Origin: Candidatus Cloacimonadota bacterium | GTDB lineage: Bacteria > Cloacimonadota > Cloacimonadia > Cloacimonadales > TCS61 | Assembly (NCBI GenBank): GCA_021108315.1 | Contig: JAIORE010000113.1 | Span: 1 to 57,868 of the forward strand | DNA length: 57,868 bases | Direction of reading: 5' to 3' | Position numbers and translations under genes: made by a program | The notes under the pieces: model-generated | Told to the model about the DNA's origin: nothing | The model's database searches: none | Seen by the model: the letters and a program-made list of their open reading frames with translations, nothing else | Part shown: piece after piece, positions 27,171 to 38,886 of the stretch | Numbering within the stretch: the stretch's first letter is position 1 | Layout: the number at the start of each line of letters is the position of its first letter

Positions 27171-29720
27171 ATGAAAAAAATGATTATTTTATTGTTGATG
27201 TTTTCGGTTTTAAGTATAATTTTTGCAGACGTATTTATTACTGAATTAGCAGATCCGAATAACACTACCGCAGGTCGTTATGTGGAATTATATAACAACG
27301 GTGCATCTGCTATTGACTTTAGTACAGGTTGGCAAATTCAAAGAGCCACAAACGAAAATACATATTGGCAAACAGCAAAAAATTTAACAGGAACAATTGC
27401 AGCAGGTGGATTTTATGTTGTTTGTGTAAATTCAATTTCATTTACATCAGTTTACGGTGTTTCTGCCGATCAAGCTATTGGAACGGGCGGTCCTGCAGAC
27501 AGTAACGGTGATGATCAAATTCGCTTACTGAGTCCCGGTGCTGTTGTAGAAGATATGTTTGGTGTTCTCGGAGAAGACGGTTCAGGAACAAATCATGAAT
27601 TTGAAGACGGTAGAGCTGAAAGAGCTTTCGGGACACTTACAGGAAACACAACTTATACATTTGCGGAATGGAATATATGGAATGATACAGGTGGAGCAGG
27701 TACTACAAATGATCCTCAAGATGCACCGGCAGATTTTGATCCGGGTTCATGGATCGGTGCTTCAGCAGGCTCAGATACTTCCGTTCAATTTTCTACTGGT
27801 TCTGCTTCTGTTTCGGAAGGTGTAGGAACTTATGATTTAACTGTTACAATTTTAAATGAAGATGCATCAAATGCTACAACTTGTGATGTAGTTCTTACTG
27901 TTGGTGATGCTGCTGATGTAAATAGTTATACTACTCAAGGAGTTACTTTTCCTGCAGGTAGTAGTGCAAATCAAATAGTTACGGTTACGATTACTGACGA
28001 TACAAATTATGAAGGTGATGAAACTTTGACTTTCGAAATTCAGAATGTTGCAGGAGGTAACTCTGCTGCTGTAGGTGTTACAAATGCATTTAATATGACT
28101 ATTAATGATAATGATCCTGCAACAACAGTTCTTCCCTATAACGAAACATTTGACGCTGATTTAGGTGATTGTTACACTAATAGTGTTTCAGGAGCTTCAA
28201 AAGAATGGTATTGGTATAGTTCTGGTCAAAATGCAAGTTGTAATGGTTATAATTCTGGTGATATAGAAGAAGACTGGATGATATTACCTGGTATTAATCT
28301 TGATAATTATTCAGATGAAACCATGACATTTGACTCAGAATATCAATACGGTACTGACGATTTAGATAATTACCTTAAATTATATTATTCAACAGATTAC
28401 ACTGGTTTAGGAGATCCTAGCGGATCAACTTGGGTAGAATTAACTTATACTCAACCTTCAGCAGAATTAACATGGACTGGTTCCGGTAATATTGATCTAT
28501 CTAGTATCATAGGTTCATCTGTCTGGATTGGTTTTAAATATCATTATGAATCTGGAAGTTACAGAAGATGGAGTATAGATAATATCTTAATTTCAGAACC
28601 AGCAGAACCAACAGTTGGTGATTTATTTATTACAGAGATCGTTGGCGATGGTGCTGATCCTGGTAAAGCAGATGATGATGATGGTTTCGTTGAAATTTGG
28701 AATGCAACCTCCAGAAAACTGGATCTCACTAATATTCAATTGAGGTATCATGACAAAGATACTAAAGCAACTTATACTCAAAATTTAAATGGTGTCCTAG
28801 ATGTAGATGAATTTATCGTACTTACTGGAAACAACATAACATTCTCTGCTTATTATCTCTTTGATGCTGATTATGAAAACATAAATTTTGATTTTAGAGG
28901 TTTAACCCCTCTTTATGATGGAGTTGATATTAACAATACCTTAACAAAAGCGGTAATTGATGAATTTAGTGGTGCTGCCCCATTTGATTGGGATCAAACT
29001 ATGAACTACAAAAGAAATTCTACCGGTTCCGGAGCAACTGAAGGAAACTGGGATGTAGCAATAGGAACTGGTGATCCCAAACAATACCCAGGGAACCCAC
29101 TTCCTGTATCACTTAGTAGTTTCTTTGCAGAATATGCTTCTGAAACGCTTTCTATCTACTGGACAACAGCAAGTGAAACAGATAATTCTTATTGGAAGGT
29201 TTATCGTGCAAATTCAGACAACTTTGATGAGTCTATCATAGTGAGTAATAATATTGATGGGGCAGGTACTACTGCTGAACCAACTGATTATATTTTTATA
29301 GACGAAACAGATTATATGGATAATACAACCTATTATTACTGGATTCAAAGTGTTGATTATTCTGGAACTACACATTTATATGGTTCTGTAAGTATCGAGA
29401 TTCATTTTGAACAAGATAATCCTACTCCACCACCAATATCAGATTTTGGACTTATGCAAAATTATCCAAATCCGTTCAATCCTAATACGGAAATTTTGTT
29501 TGTACTTAAAGAAAGTGCTAATGCTATTGTTACAGTCTTCAATGTAAAAGGAGAAAAAGTTTCTACTATACATAATGATTTTGCAGAAGCCGGAGTGTCA
29601 ACTTCTATTTGCTGGGATGGGACAGATCACAACGGAAAAACTGTTTCTTCAGGAATCTATTTCTATAAATTATCAACAAAATATGAATCTCATATGAGAA
29701 AAATGTTGTTGGTCAAATAA
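27171..29720 (+). CDS. Secreted lamin-tail/Calx-beta protein with sorting domain
   Basis: 849 residues with a signal peptide (IILLLMFSVLSIIFA). The first lamin-tail domain begins right after it (DVFITELADPNNT, GRYVELYNNG; about 20-160). A Calx-beta domain follows at about 204-315 (VSEGVGTYDLTVTI, TITDDTNYEGDETLTFEI). Then a choice-of-anchor/cleaved-adhesin-like jelly roll at about 319-475 (NETFDADLGDC, DWMILPGINL, RRWSIDNILIS), a second lamin-tail domain from about 481 (LFITEIVGDGADPG), a linker with SFFAEYASETLSIYW, and the sorting domain from about 760 (NYPNPFNPNTEILF, NVKGEKV). No catalytic site is visible. Lamin-tail domains often accompany exported nucleases, but no nuclease motif is seen here. 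It is probably a structural or adhesive surface protein. Confidence 0.88.
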   Translation: MKKMIILLLMFSVLSIIFADVFITELADPNNTTAGRYVELYNNGASAIDFSTGWQIQRATNENTYWQTAKNLTGTIAAGGFYVVCVNSISFTSVYGVSADQAIGTGGPADSNGDDQIRLLSPGAVVEDMFGVLGEDGSGTNHEFEDGRAERAFGTLTGNTTYTFAEWNIWNDTGGAGTTNDPQDAPADFDPGSWIGASAGSDTSVQFSTGSASVSEGVGTYDLTVTILNEDASNATTCDVVLTVGDAADVNSYTTQGVTFPAGSSANQIVTVTITDDTNYEGDETLTFEIQNVAGGNSAAVGVTNAFNMTINDNDPATTVLPYNETFDADLGDCYTNSVSGASKEWYWYSSGQNASCNGYNSGDIEEDWMILPGINLDNYSDETMTFDSEYQYGTDDLDNYLKLYYSTDYTGLGDPSGSTWVELTYTQPSAELTWTGSGNIDLSSIIGSSVWIGFKYHYESGSYRRWSIDNILISEPAEPTVGDLFITEIVGDGADPGKADDDDGFVEIWNATSRKLDLTNIQLRYHDKDTKATYTQNLNGVLDVDEFIVLTGNNITFSAYYLFDADYENINFDFRGLTPLYDGVDINNTLTKAVIDEFSGAAPFDWDQTMNYKRNSTGSGATEGNWDVAIGTGDPKQYPGNPLPVSLSSFFAEYASETLSIYWTTASETDNSYWKVYRANSDNFDESIIVSNNIDGAGTTAEPTDYIFIDETDYMDNTTYYYWIQSVDYSGTTHLYGSVSIEIHFEQDNPTPPPISDFGLMQNYPNPFNPNTEILFVLKESANAIVTVFNVKGEKVSTIHNDFAEAGVSTSICWDGTDHNGKTVSSGIYFYKLSTKYESHMRKMLLVK

Positions 29721-29730
29721 CAGTGAATAA

Positions 29731-29748
29731 TCCCGAAAGCATTCGGGA
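29731..29748. repeat. Short hairpin repeat (copy 1)
   Basis: TCCCGAA-AGCA-TTCGGGA makes a 7-bp stem with a four-base loop. An identical hairpin recurs at 29887-29904. This copy starts ten bases after the stop of the lamin-tail gene and is followed by the true terminator at 29798. Confidence 0.6.
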
Positions 29749-29797
29749 TGAATAGTAAATAATTTAGATAAAATAATAAAAGCTATTCAAGATTATA

Positions 29798-29828
29798 AGA
29801 GTCCTGAGAAATTGGGACTCTTTTTTTA
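29798..29828 (+). terminator. Rho-independent terminator
   Basis: The stem AGAGTCC (29798-29804) pairs with GGACTCT around TGAGAAATTG and is followed by an uninterrupted T-run. It is positioned to end transcription of the lamin-tail protein gene. Confidence 0.8.
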
Positions 29829-29886
29829 TCGTCAATCCAATTAATTTTAAATATCGAGTCATATTTAGTAGGCCTACTATCGTTCC

Positions 29887-29904
29887 TCCCGAAAGCATTC
29901 GGGA
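29887..29904. repeat. Short hairpin repeat (copy 2)
   Basis: This is the same TCCCGAA/TTCGGGA hairpin as at 29731-29748, here followed by CTTGGGAATTTTT. The DNA from 29829 to 30081 otherwise holds only recurring short words such as GTTAATTCG and ATTCGTGAAAATTTGTGG, and no gene. Confidence 0.55.
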
Positions 29905-30081
29905 TCTTGGGAATTTTTAGGAGTGTATTCCGAAGAAAACTTTGTAACGAGTTTTCAAATGAATTGCGAGATGATGTGTAAAAAACCTCTTGTATATTTG
30001 GGTTAATTCGTTTATATTCGTGAAAATTTGTGGTTTCATTTATTCAATTCATCCAAGTTTAAAAATATTCGATAATTGTGC

Positions 30082-30109
30082 TTGACACAAAAATCACTCA
30101 AAATAAAAA
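30082..30109 (+). promoter_or_regulatory. Candidate promoter of tRNA-Asn
   Basis: TTGACA (30082-30087), 16 bases, then TAAAAA (30104-30109). The predicted start would be about 15 bases before the mature tRNA 5' end. The -35 box is perfect and the -10 is moderate. Confidence 0.4.
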
Positions 30110-30131
30110 GACTTTCATTAATAAAAAATGA

Positions 30132-30206
30132 TCCTGAATAGCTCAGCGGTAGAGCGGGTGGCTGTTAACCACTAGGTCGGGGGTTCAAATCCCTCTTCAG
30201 GAGCCA
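30132..30206 (+). tRNA. tRNA-Asn (anticodon GTT)
   Basis: The acceptor stem TCCTGAA (30132-30138) pairs with TTCAGGA (30196-30202); discriminator G at 30203 and an encoded CCA at 30204-30206. The D arm AGCTCAGCGGTAGAGC is canonical. The anticodon loop CTGTTAA has GTT at 30164-30166, decoding Asn (AAC/AAU). The T arm GGGGGTTCAAATCCCTC is canonical. The total is 75 nt. It is a single gene with no neighbouring tRNAs. Confidence 0.97.
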
Positions 30207-30210
30207 TATT

Positions 30211-30237
30211 AAAGCCTTCTTCGGAAGGCTTTTTTGT
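30211..30237 (+). terminator. Terminator downstream of tRNA-Asn
   Basis: AAAGCCTTC-TTCG-GAAGGCTTT with a stable UUCG tetraloop, followed by Ts, begins four bases after the tRNA CCA end. A very strong rho-independent terminator. Confidence 0.92.
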
Positions 30238-30342
30238 TTTATACAACGCTTTTTATAATTTGCAATATAAAACAAGCAATCGTGCTTGTTCATCTGAACT
30301 TTCTTAGAAATTCAGTTGCTACTGATAGGCTATAAACTTAAA

Positions 30343-30690
30343 GCGGGACAGTTTCAGATATTTTGATTCTATGATAATTTATTCTTTTACTATTTATGGT
30401 TAAAGTGAATAATCATAAGTAACCCATGACTTTAGTCGTGGAAAAATGGGATACTCAAACCAAATACGACTTTAGTCGTTAAATCCCGGATTAAATAGTA
30501 TCCAACAGCTTTTCATGACTAAAGTCGAGGTTATCAGATTAGATTTTTATTCAGTCCCACGACTAAAGTCATGGGTTGCTTAATATAAACATTTCTGTAC
30601 TAACAACTAAATTAATTGCATAAATTATGGGATGAAAATACAAGATAAATTTCATTCAAGTACTGATAACTGAAATTAGGGTTGTCCCGC
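30343..30690. repeat. Nested inverted-repeat element between tRNA-Asn and the ABC operon
   Basis: The outer arms GCGGGACA-GTTTCAG (30343-30357) and CTGAAA...TGTCCCGC (30670-30690) match with an insertion of a few bases. Inside, 30421-30441 and 30557-30577 are perfect 21-bp inverted repeats whose shared core is CCATGACTTTAGTCGTGG. Two shorter copies of the same core lie between them at 30466-30480 (ACGACTTTAGTCGTT) and 30514-30530 (CATGACTAAAGTCGAGG). Every copy centres on the near-palindrome GACTTTAGTC. No open reading frame is present. It is REP/MITE-like in form, downstream of a tRNA gene. The rest of 30238-30841 holds no gene. Confidence 0.75.
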
Positions 30691-30841
30691 CTTACGTTGG
30701 TAGCCCTACTGATATATAATGGAATCAATCATTTAAAGCACATTTGCTCTTGACAATTTTAAAAATGAAAAAAAAAAGGTAACGATTTTATATATAAATT
30801 GTTAGTAAATAAAATTTGCTAAAAAAATTAAGGAGAACTAT

Positions 30842-31780
30842 ATGATTGAAATACACAATCTTGTGAAAGATTATGGAACACTCCGAGCTGTAGATCACAT
30901 CAATTTTGAAATAAATGAAGGTGAGATTTTAGGCTTTCTTGGTCCTAATGGTGCAGGTAAATCTACTACATTAAAGATGTTAACCTGTTATTTAAGTCCT
31001 ACAGCCGGAAACATTAGCGTCGAAAATTTCAATGTCTTGGAAAATTCACGTGAAATCAGAAAACTAATCGGATATTTACCGGAACACAATCCACTCTATT
31101 TAGACCTCACAGTTTATGATTATCTAAAATTTGTGGCAGAAGTTCGTGAACTCAAAGATTTCAAAACCAGCCTGAAAAATGTTGTGGAAAAATGTGGATT
31201 ACACGGTGTTGTTTCACAGCCGATAAATACCCTTTCCAAAGGGTATAAACAACGAGTTGGAATTGCTCAAGCTATTATTCACGATCCCAAAATACTTATT
31301 CTTGATGAACCGACTACAGGATTGGATCCAAATCAAATTACCGAAATCAGGGAATTGATAAAAGAGCTGGGAAAAGAGAAAACTTTGATCATCTCGAGCC
31401 ATATTTTGCAGGAAGTTCAAGCAGTTTGCGATAGAATTATCATTATTAACAACGGTAAAATAGTTGCCAATGGAACTACCGATGAATTGAAATCAAGTTT
31501 CCAGAATAAAACAAAATTGCATATCGAAGTTATCGCCAATGAAGATGAAATTCCTAAGATGTTAGAACATATCAATAACATTGATATACTTGGAATTACT
31601 CCCAAAGAGGATAATATTATTCAAGTTGGAATCGAATATTCATCCGAAAATGACAAACGAATCGAAATCTATGAATTTATCAAATCACAAAAATGGATTT
31701 TATTAGAGATGCACCGTGAACACATCAGTCTGGAAGCTGTTTTCCGCAATCTCACAATCGAAGATGGAGGTTCAGAATGA
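30842..31780 (+). CDS. ABC transporter ATP-binding protein (GldA-like)
   Basis: 312 residues, AAGGAGA before the ATG. Walker A GPNGAGKST at 34-42, signature LSKGYKQR at 131-138, Walker B ILILDE at 151-156, then PTTGLD and the H-loop SSH. The region after residue 220 is the family's C-terminal extension. It belongs to the NatA/GldA-type subfamily that pairs with ABC-2 permeases. It is the first gene of a four-gene operon; its stop overlaps the next start (ATGA). In Flavobacterium the GldA-F-G set is linked to gliding; elsewhere such sets are of unknown substrate. Confidence 0.9.
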   Translation: MIEIHNLVKDYGTLRAVDHINFEINEGEILGFLGPNGAGKSTTLKMLTCYLSPTAGNISVENFNVLENSREIRKLIGYLPEHNPLYLDLTVYDYLKFVAEVRELKDFKTSLKNVVEKCGLHGVVSQPINTLSKGYKQRVGIAQAIIHDPKILILDEPTTGLDPNQITEIRELIKELGKEKTLIISSHILQEVQAVCDRIIIINNGKIVANGTTDELKSSFQNKTKLHIEVIANEDEIPKMLEHINNIDILGITPKEDNIIQVGIEYSSENDKRIEIYEFIKSQKWILLEMHREHISLEAVFRNLTIEDGGSE

Positions 31781-32490
31781 ATTACACAAAATTAATTGCT
31801 AATAAAGAGCTTAAGAGTTATTTCAGCTCTCCGACAGCCTATATTGTATTGGTTTTCTTTCTTTTGATAAGCGGTTGGTTCTTTACAAGTCCACTTTTCA
31901 TCAATAATATTGCCGAATTGGCTTCCTTCTTTAATATCGTTCCTATCATATTTATTTTCTTTATTCCGGCAATTACGATGAGCCTAATCTCTAAAGAGAA
32001 AAATGCCGGCACTCTGGAAATCCTTACTACATTCCCCATCAAAGATTCTGAAATTGTAATTGGTAAATTCTGGGCATCGCTTAGCTTGATAGGAATTGGC
32101 TTGATATTCACCGTTGTTCATCTGCTCACCATTGTGATTCTCGGCACAAATGTAGATTTCGGAGCGATCTTCTGTGGTTATCTCGGAATAATCGTTCTCG
32201 GAGCTGCTTATAGTGCTATTGGAATCTTTGCTTCAAGTATTACCGACAACCAAATCGTAGCTTTTATCATTAGCTTTTTTATAATTTTCTTTTTATATAT
32301 CATCAATTTTTCATTGATCTTTATTCCTGATGCTATTGTTGGAATATTTCAGTATCTCAGTATCAGCTACCATTTATCAAATTTCTTTAGAGGTGTGATA
32401 GATACTCGTAATGTTATTTACTTTTTGAGTATAACGATATTATTTTTACGATTGGCAACTATTACTCTTGAATCGAGAAAGTGGAAATAG
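31777..32490 (+). CDS. ABC-2 type permease (GldF-like)
   Basis: 237 residues with six predicted transmembrane segments. It starts with NKELKSYFSSPTAYIVLVFF, the typical opening of GldF-type permeases, and has SLISKEKNAGTLEILTTFPI, the cytoplasmic coupling region of ABC-2 exporters. The start overlaps the ATPase stop by four bases, so it is translationally coupled, with GGAGG just upstream. It would form the membrane channel with the ATPase at 30842; the substrate is unknown. Confidence 0.88.
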   Translation: MNYTKLIANKELKSYFSSPTAYIVLVFFLLISGWFFTSPLFINNIAELASFFNIVPIIFIFFIPAITMSLISKEKNAGTLEILTTFPIKDSEIVIGKFWASLSLIGIGLIFTVVHLLTIVILGTNVDFGAIFCGYLGIIVLGAAYSAIGIFASSITDNQIVAFIISFFIIFFLYIINFSLIFIPDAIVGIFQYLSISYHLSNFFRGVIDTRNVIYFLSITILFLRLATITLESRKWK

Positions 32491-32498
32491 GGGGAACT

Positions 32499-34085
32499 AT
32501 GAAAAATAAAAAATCAGTACTCATAAATACACTCATTTTTGCAGCAATAGTAATTTTTATAAACTTAGTTTCCTTATCAATATTTTACCGAATGGATTTC
32601 TCGAAAGGTAAAATTTATTCACTTTCCAAAGCAAGTAAAACAGCAGTTCGCAATCTTGATGATAGAATGGTGATCAAAGCATATTTTACTAAAAATTTAC
32701 CCGGTGAACTTGCCAGTGCCCAACGTTTTACTAAAGATATTTTATCAGATTATCAAGCTTATTCTCGCGGTAAACTACGTTTTGAATTTATTGATCCTGC
32801 CAGCGCAGAAGATCTGAAAAAAGAAGCTCAACAGAATGGAATTAGTCCATTTAATATGAGAGTTGTACAGAATGATAAATTAGAGATCAGGGAAGTCTAT
32901 CTCGGCTTATCTTTTATGTATCAGGGGAAAAGCGAAGTGATTCCTATTGTGCAAAATACACAAGGTTTGGAATATGATATCACCAGTATGATCAAAAAAA
33001 TCACAGCAAAAGGTTTGAAAAAAGTTGCTTTCTTCGAACAAGAAGGTGCAGAACTCGACCCGATGCTTGCCAGACAAGGAATTACCAGTTTTTATCAATC
33101 TGCGAGACAACTTCTTTCCGGCAATTATGAACTTAAAGATACAGATTTGAACACTCCCATTGATGTCGCAGTAGAAGTTTTGATTTTCACTGGTATCGAA
33201 GATTCATTATCTTCTGAGCAGCTTTTTAATCTTGATCAATTCATTATGAAAGGTGGTAATGTACTCGCTTTTCAGGAAAAAGTAACTACTGTATTGCAGG
33301 AACAAAGAGCCGAGACCATCAATTCAAATCTATTTGATCTTCTCAAACATTATGGAATTACAATCAAAAATAATATTGTGAAAGATGCAAATTGCGGTTC
33401 TATCCAAATTCAACGACGACAAGGATTTTTCAACATTGCTACTCCTGTAAATTATCCATTTATGCCTATGATAAACAAATTTAGTAAAGAAAATCTGATT
33501 ACAAAAAATCTGGATACGGCAGTTTTATATTTTGCTTCCGAAATTGATACAACCAAAGTTGGAGCTGGTTTATCTTGTGAATCATTGCTGGTTACTTCTT
33601 CGAATTCCGGTGAAACACGTGGACCACGCTTTGATATAAATGTTCAACCATTTATGAATGCTGATCTAAAAACAATGTTGCTTGATGATCCCAAAACAGT
33701 ATCGGCAATTTTTACTGGAACTTTCAAAACTTATTTCGGAAATGATCAAGCACATCCGGATGCTCTATTAGAAAGCAGTTCTGCTAAATTCTTATTGGTT
33801 AGTGATTCCGATTTTATCAAAGAAGGATCAGGAGCAAGTGTACAAGCGAATAATATGGACTTTTTCCTAAACTCAGTTGATTATCTTGCTTCGGAATCTA
33901 CTTTAATTGAGATCAGATCTCGTGAGACTGAACATAAACCGCTCAAAGAACTCAAAAATGGACCTCGCAAGTTTGTGAAATGGTTAAATATTTTACTTCC
34001 ATCACTGCTTTTGATACTTGTCGGATTTATTCGTTATCGAAGAGAATTACAGAATAGAAAACATATTGGAGAGCTTTATGAGTAA
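32499..34085 (+). CDS. GldG-like ABC transporter auxiliary protein
   Basis: The ATG at 32499 has GGGGGAA directly before it and is preferred over the GTG at 32481. About 528 residues: an N-terminal transmembrane helix (LINTLIFAAIVIFINLVSL), the RMDFSKGKIYSLSKASK motif characteristic of the GldG/ABC_transp_aux family, a long periplasmic part with a Rossmann-like GIEDSLSSEQLFNLDQFI(M)KGG region, and a C-terminal helix (ILLPSLLLILVGFIRYRRE). The family works with GldA/GldF-type transporters; its biochemical role is not settled. The stop overlaps the next gene's start. Confidence 0.85.
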   Translation: MKNKKSVLINTLIFAAIVIFINLVSLSIFYRMDFSKGKIYSLSKASKTAVRNLDDRMVIKAYFTKNLPGELASAQRFTKDILSDYQAYSRGKLRFEFIDPASAEDLKKEAQQNGISPFNMRVVQNDKLEIREVYLGLSFMYQGKSEVIPIVQNTQGLEYDITSMIKKITAKGLKKVAFFEQEGAELDPMLARQGITSFYQSARQLLSGNYELKDTDLNTPIDVAVEVLIFTGIEDSLSSEQLFNLDQFIMKGGNVLAFQEKVTTVLQEQRAETINSNLFDLLKHYGITIKNNIVKDANCGSIQIQRRQGFFNIATPVNYPFMPMINKFSKENLITKNLDTAVLYFASEIDTTKVGAGLSCESLLVTSSNSGETRGPRFDINVQPFMNADLKTMLLDDPKTVSAIFTGTFKTYFGNDQAHPDALLESSSAKFLLVSDSDFIKEGSGASVQANNMDFFLNSVDYLASESTLIEIRSRETEHKPLKELKNGPRKFVKWLNILLPSLLLILVGFIRYRRELQNRKHIGELYE

Positions 34086-35001
34086 AAAAAATGTAATATA
34101 CATCATTGTTTTGGTAGTTTTGGTATTAATCTTTGCTTTGACTAAAATGAACAATAAAGTCGAGAAAAGAATTGATTTCTTTGCAGTTGACTCTGCCGAT
34201 GTGAAAACGATTAAAATAAGCAATCAGGAAGATACTTTACACTTGGTTTTTGCTGATAACAAATGGAATATCAGTTACCCTGTAGATTATGAAGCAAAAG
34301 AGCAACGAGTAGAAGACTTTTTTGAGAAAGCTCTAAAAGCTCAGACTTCTAAGATGCCAATTTCCATTTCGGAGAGTTCACACGAGACTTACAATATTAC
34401 TGATAGCTTAGCAACTCACGTTGAACTATTAGATTCAAAAAATAAAACTCTTACTGACGTTTACATAGGTAAAAGTGAAAATGGTAGAAATTCTTTTGCG
34501 AGAAATAAAGGTGAAAAAAAAGTTTATCAACTTTTAGAAAATATCGCTTACAACATTAATCCGAAATTATCAACTTGGCGAGATAAGAATATTTTCAAAT
34601 ATGAAGCTGATGAAATTTCAAAAATTAAAATTGCTACTGAAGGAAACCAATACTCACTTACATTTGCTGATACTATATGGGTTTATGATAATGGCAAAGA
34701 TTCGTTCAATGTGAATACTGAAAATAAAGACTTGAAAAATCTGCTAACAAGCTTAACAAATTATAATGCTTCAGATTTCAAAGATGATATGTATGAACAA
34801 TACGCAACACAATTTGAAAAGCCGTATTTGCAAGTTGAAATAACGACATTTGAGAATGATAAAATGCAACTTCGCTACATCAAAGCCGAAGATGATAAGA
34901 AATTTATCTTGCAGAAAAACGACCTTCAGAAACATCTATACTTGATCTATGATAATTTAGTAAATAAATTTGAAAAGACTAAAGAAGATTTTCAGAAGTA
35001 A
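34078..35001 (+). CDS. DUF4340 domain membrane-anchored protein
   Basis: The ATG at 34078 overlaps the stop of the GldG-like gene and has GGAGAG upstream; the reading frame extends further up only as an overlap. About 307 residues with one N-terminal transmembrane anchor (VIYIIVLVVLVLIFAL) and a periplasmic region with two repeats of the DUF4340 type (KTIKISNQEDTLHLVFADNKW and KIKIATEGNQYSLTFADTIW, both split by strands). DUF4340 proteins regularly close GldA/F/G-like operons, which fits here. Function unknown. A strong terminator follows. Confidence 0.82.
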   Translation: MSKKNVIYIIVLVVLVLIFALTKMNNKVEKRIDFFAVDSADVKTIKISNQEDTLHLVFADNKWNISYPVDYEAKEQRVEDFFEKALKAQTSKMPISISESSHETYNITDSLATHVELLDSKNKTLTDVYIGKSENGRNSFARNKGEKKVYQLLENIAYNINPKLSTWRDKNIFKYEADEISKIKIATEGNQYSLTFADTIWVYDNGKDSFNVNTENKDLKNLLTSLTNYNASDFKDDMYEQYATQFEKPYLQVEITTFENDKMQLRYIKAEDDKKFILQKNDLQKHLYLIYDNLVNKFEKTKEDFQK

Positions 35002-35017
35002 ATAAATCTAAATTATT

Positions 35018-35056
35018 AAAAAAGCCTTGTAATTTTGAATTACAAGGCTTTTTATT
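35018..35056 (+). terminator. Rho-independent terminator of the ABC operon
   Basis: The stem AAAAAGCCTTGTAATT pairs with AATTACAAGGCTTTTT around a short TTTG-type loop, giving 16 paired bases with flanking A and T runs that could also serve the other strand. It separates the ABC operon from ligA. Confidence 0.9.
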
Positions 35057-35099
35057 TTCATAAAAATATTGATAGAAAACACAATCTGAAAATATTTGA

Positions 35100-38431
<3,332 letters not shown>

Positions 38432-38439
38432 GAATTAGA

Positions 38440-38880
38440 CACAGACAAACCCGGACAAAAAAAATTAGCCGCTGATGAATGCGGATAAAAGCGGATGAGA
38501 AAATAAAACCCCTCTAACTCCCCTGCACTTACGTTAGAGTATTTATCTTCTATTTATCGTGAATTTTATTCCTTAACATTAGTACAGGGGGAGAATTGCT
38601 CCCTTCCCATTATGAAGGGGAAGGGTTGGGAATGGGGTTAAAAAAAGAACACACCTCCCGGCTGAAGCCGTACTCCTCTCAAGTGGAGAACTTCTTTGTG
38701 TTCTCTGTGTTCTCTGTAGCTAATCTCTTTTTGTTTGTTTTGTTAGTCTTTTGTTCGTTACTAAATATTTTTCGTGCTAATTTGTGTTAATGAGCTTCGC
38801 AGGTCTCCCTTCGGTCGGCTCATGGTTTCAAAAAAGTTCGTATCTTGTCCGTGTAAGTCCGGGGCAAAAATAAATAAGGA
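38440..38880. repeat. Repeat-rich spacer between lptF and lptG
   Basis: This 455-base gap contains a roughly 130-bp element (38507-38640) that begins AAACCCCTCTAACTCCCC, has internal inverted arms CTCCCCTGCAC / GTACAGGGGGAG, a hairpin CCCTTCCC / GGGGAAGGG, and ends in TTGGGAATGGGGTT. A second copy lies at 52632-52760; their last 60 bases match at 54 positions. Flanking words (GTGTTCTCTGTGTTCTCTG at about 38697, TTCGTGCTAATTTGTG at about 38770, TTGTCCGTGTAAGTCCG at about 38844) also recur elsewhere in the window. No gene is credible here, although a chance 64-codon frame exists at 38596. Confidence 0.8.
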
Positions 38881-38886
38881 AAAAAT

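Noticed and set aside
30421..30577. CRISPR array (four copies of the GACTTTAGTC core)
   Set aside because: The copies alternate in orientation, differ in length, have unequal spacing and no cas genes are near. It is an inverted-repeat element.
38596..38790. 64-codon reading frame in the lptF-lptG spacer
   Set aside because: It lies inside the repeated CCCC/GGGG element and word repeats, has no ribosome-binding site, and the other copy of the element does not keep the frame.
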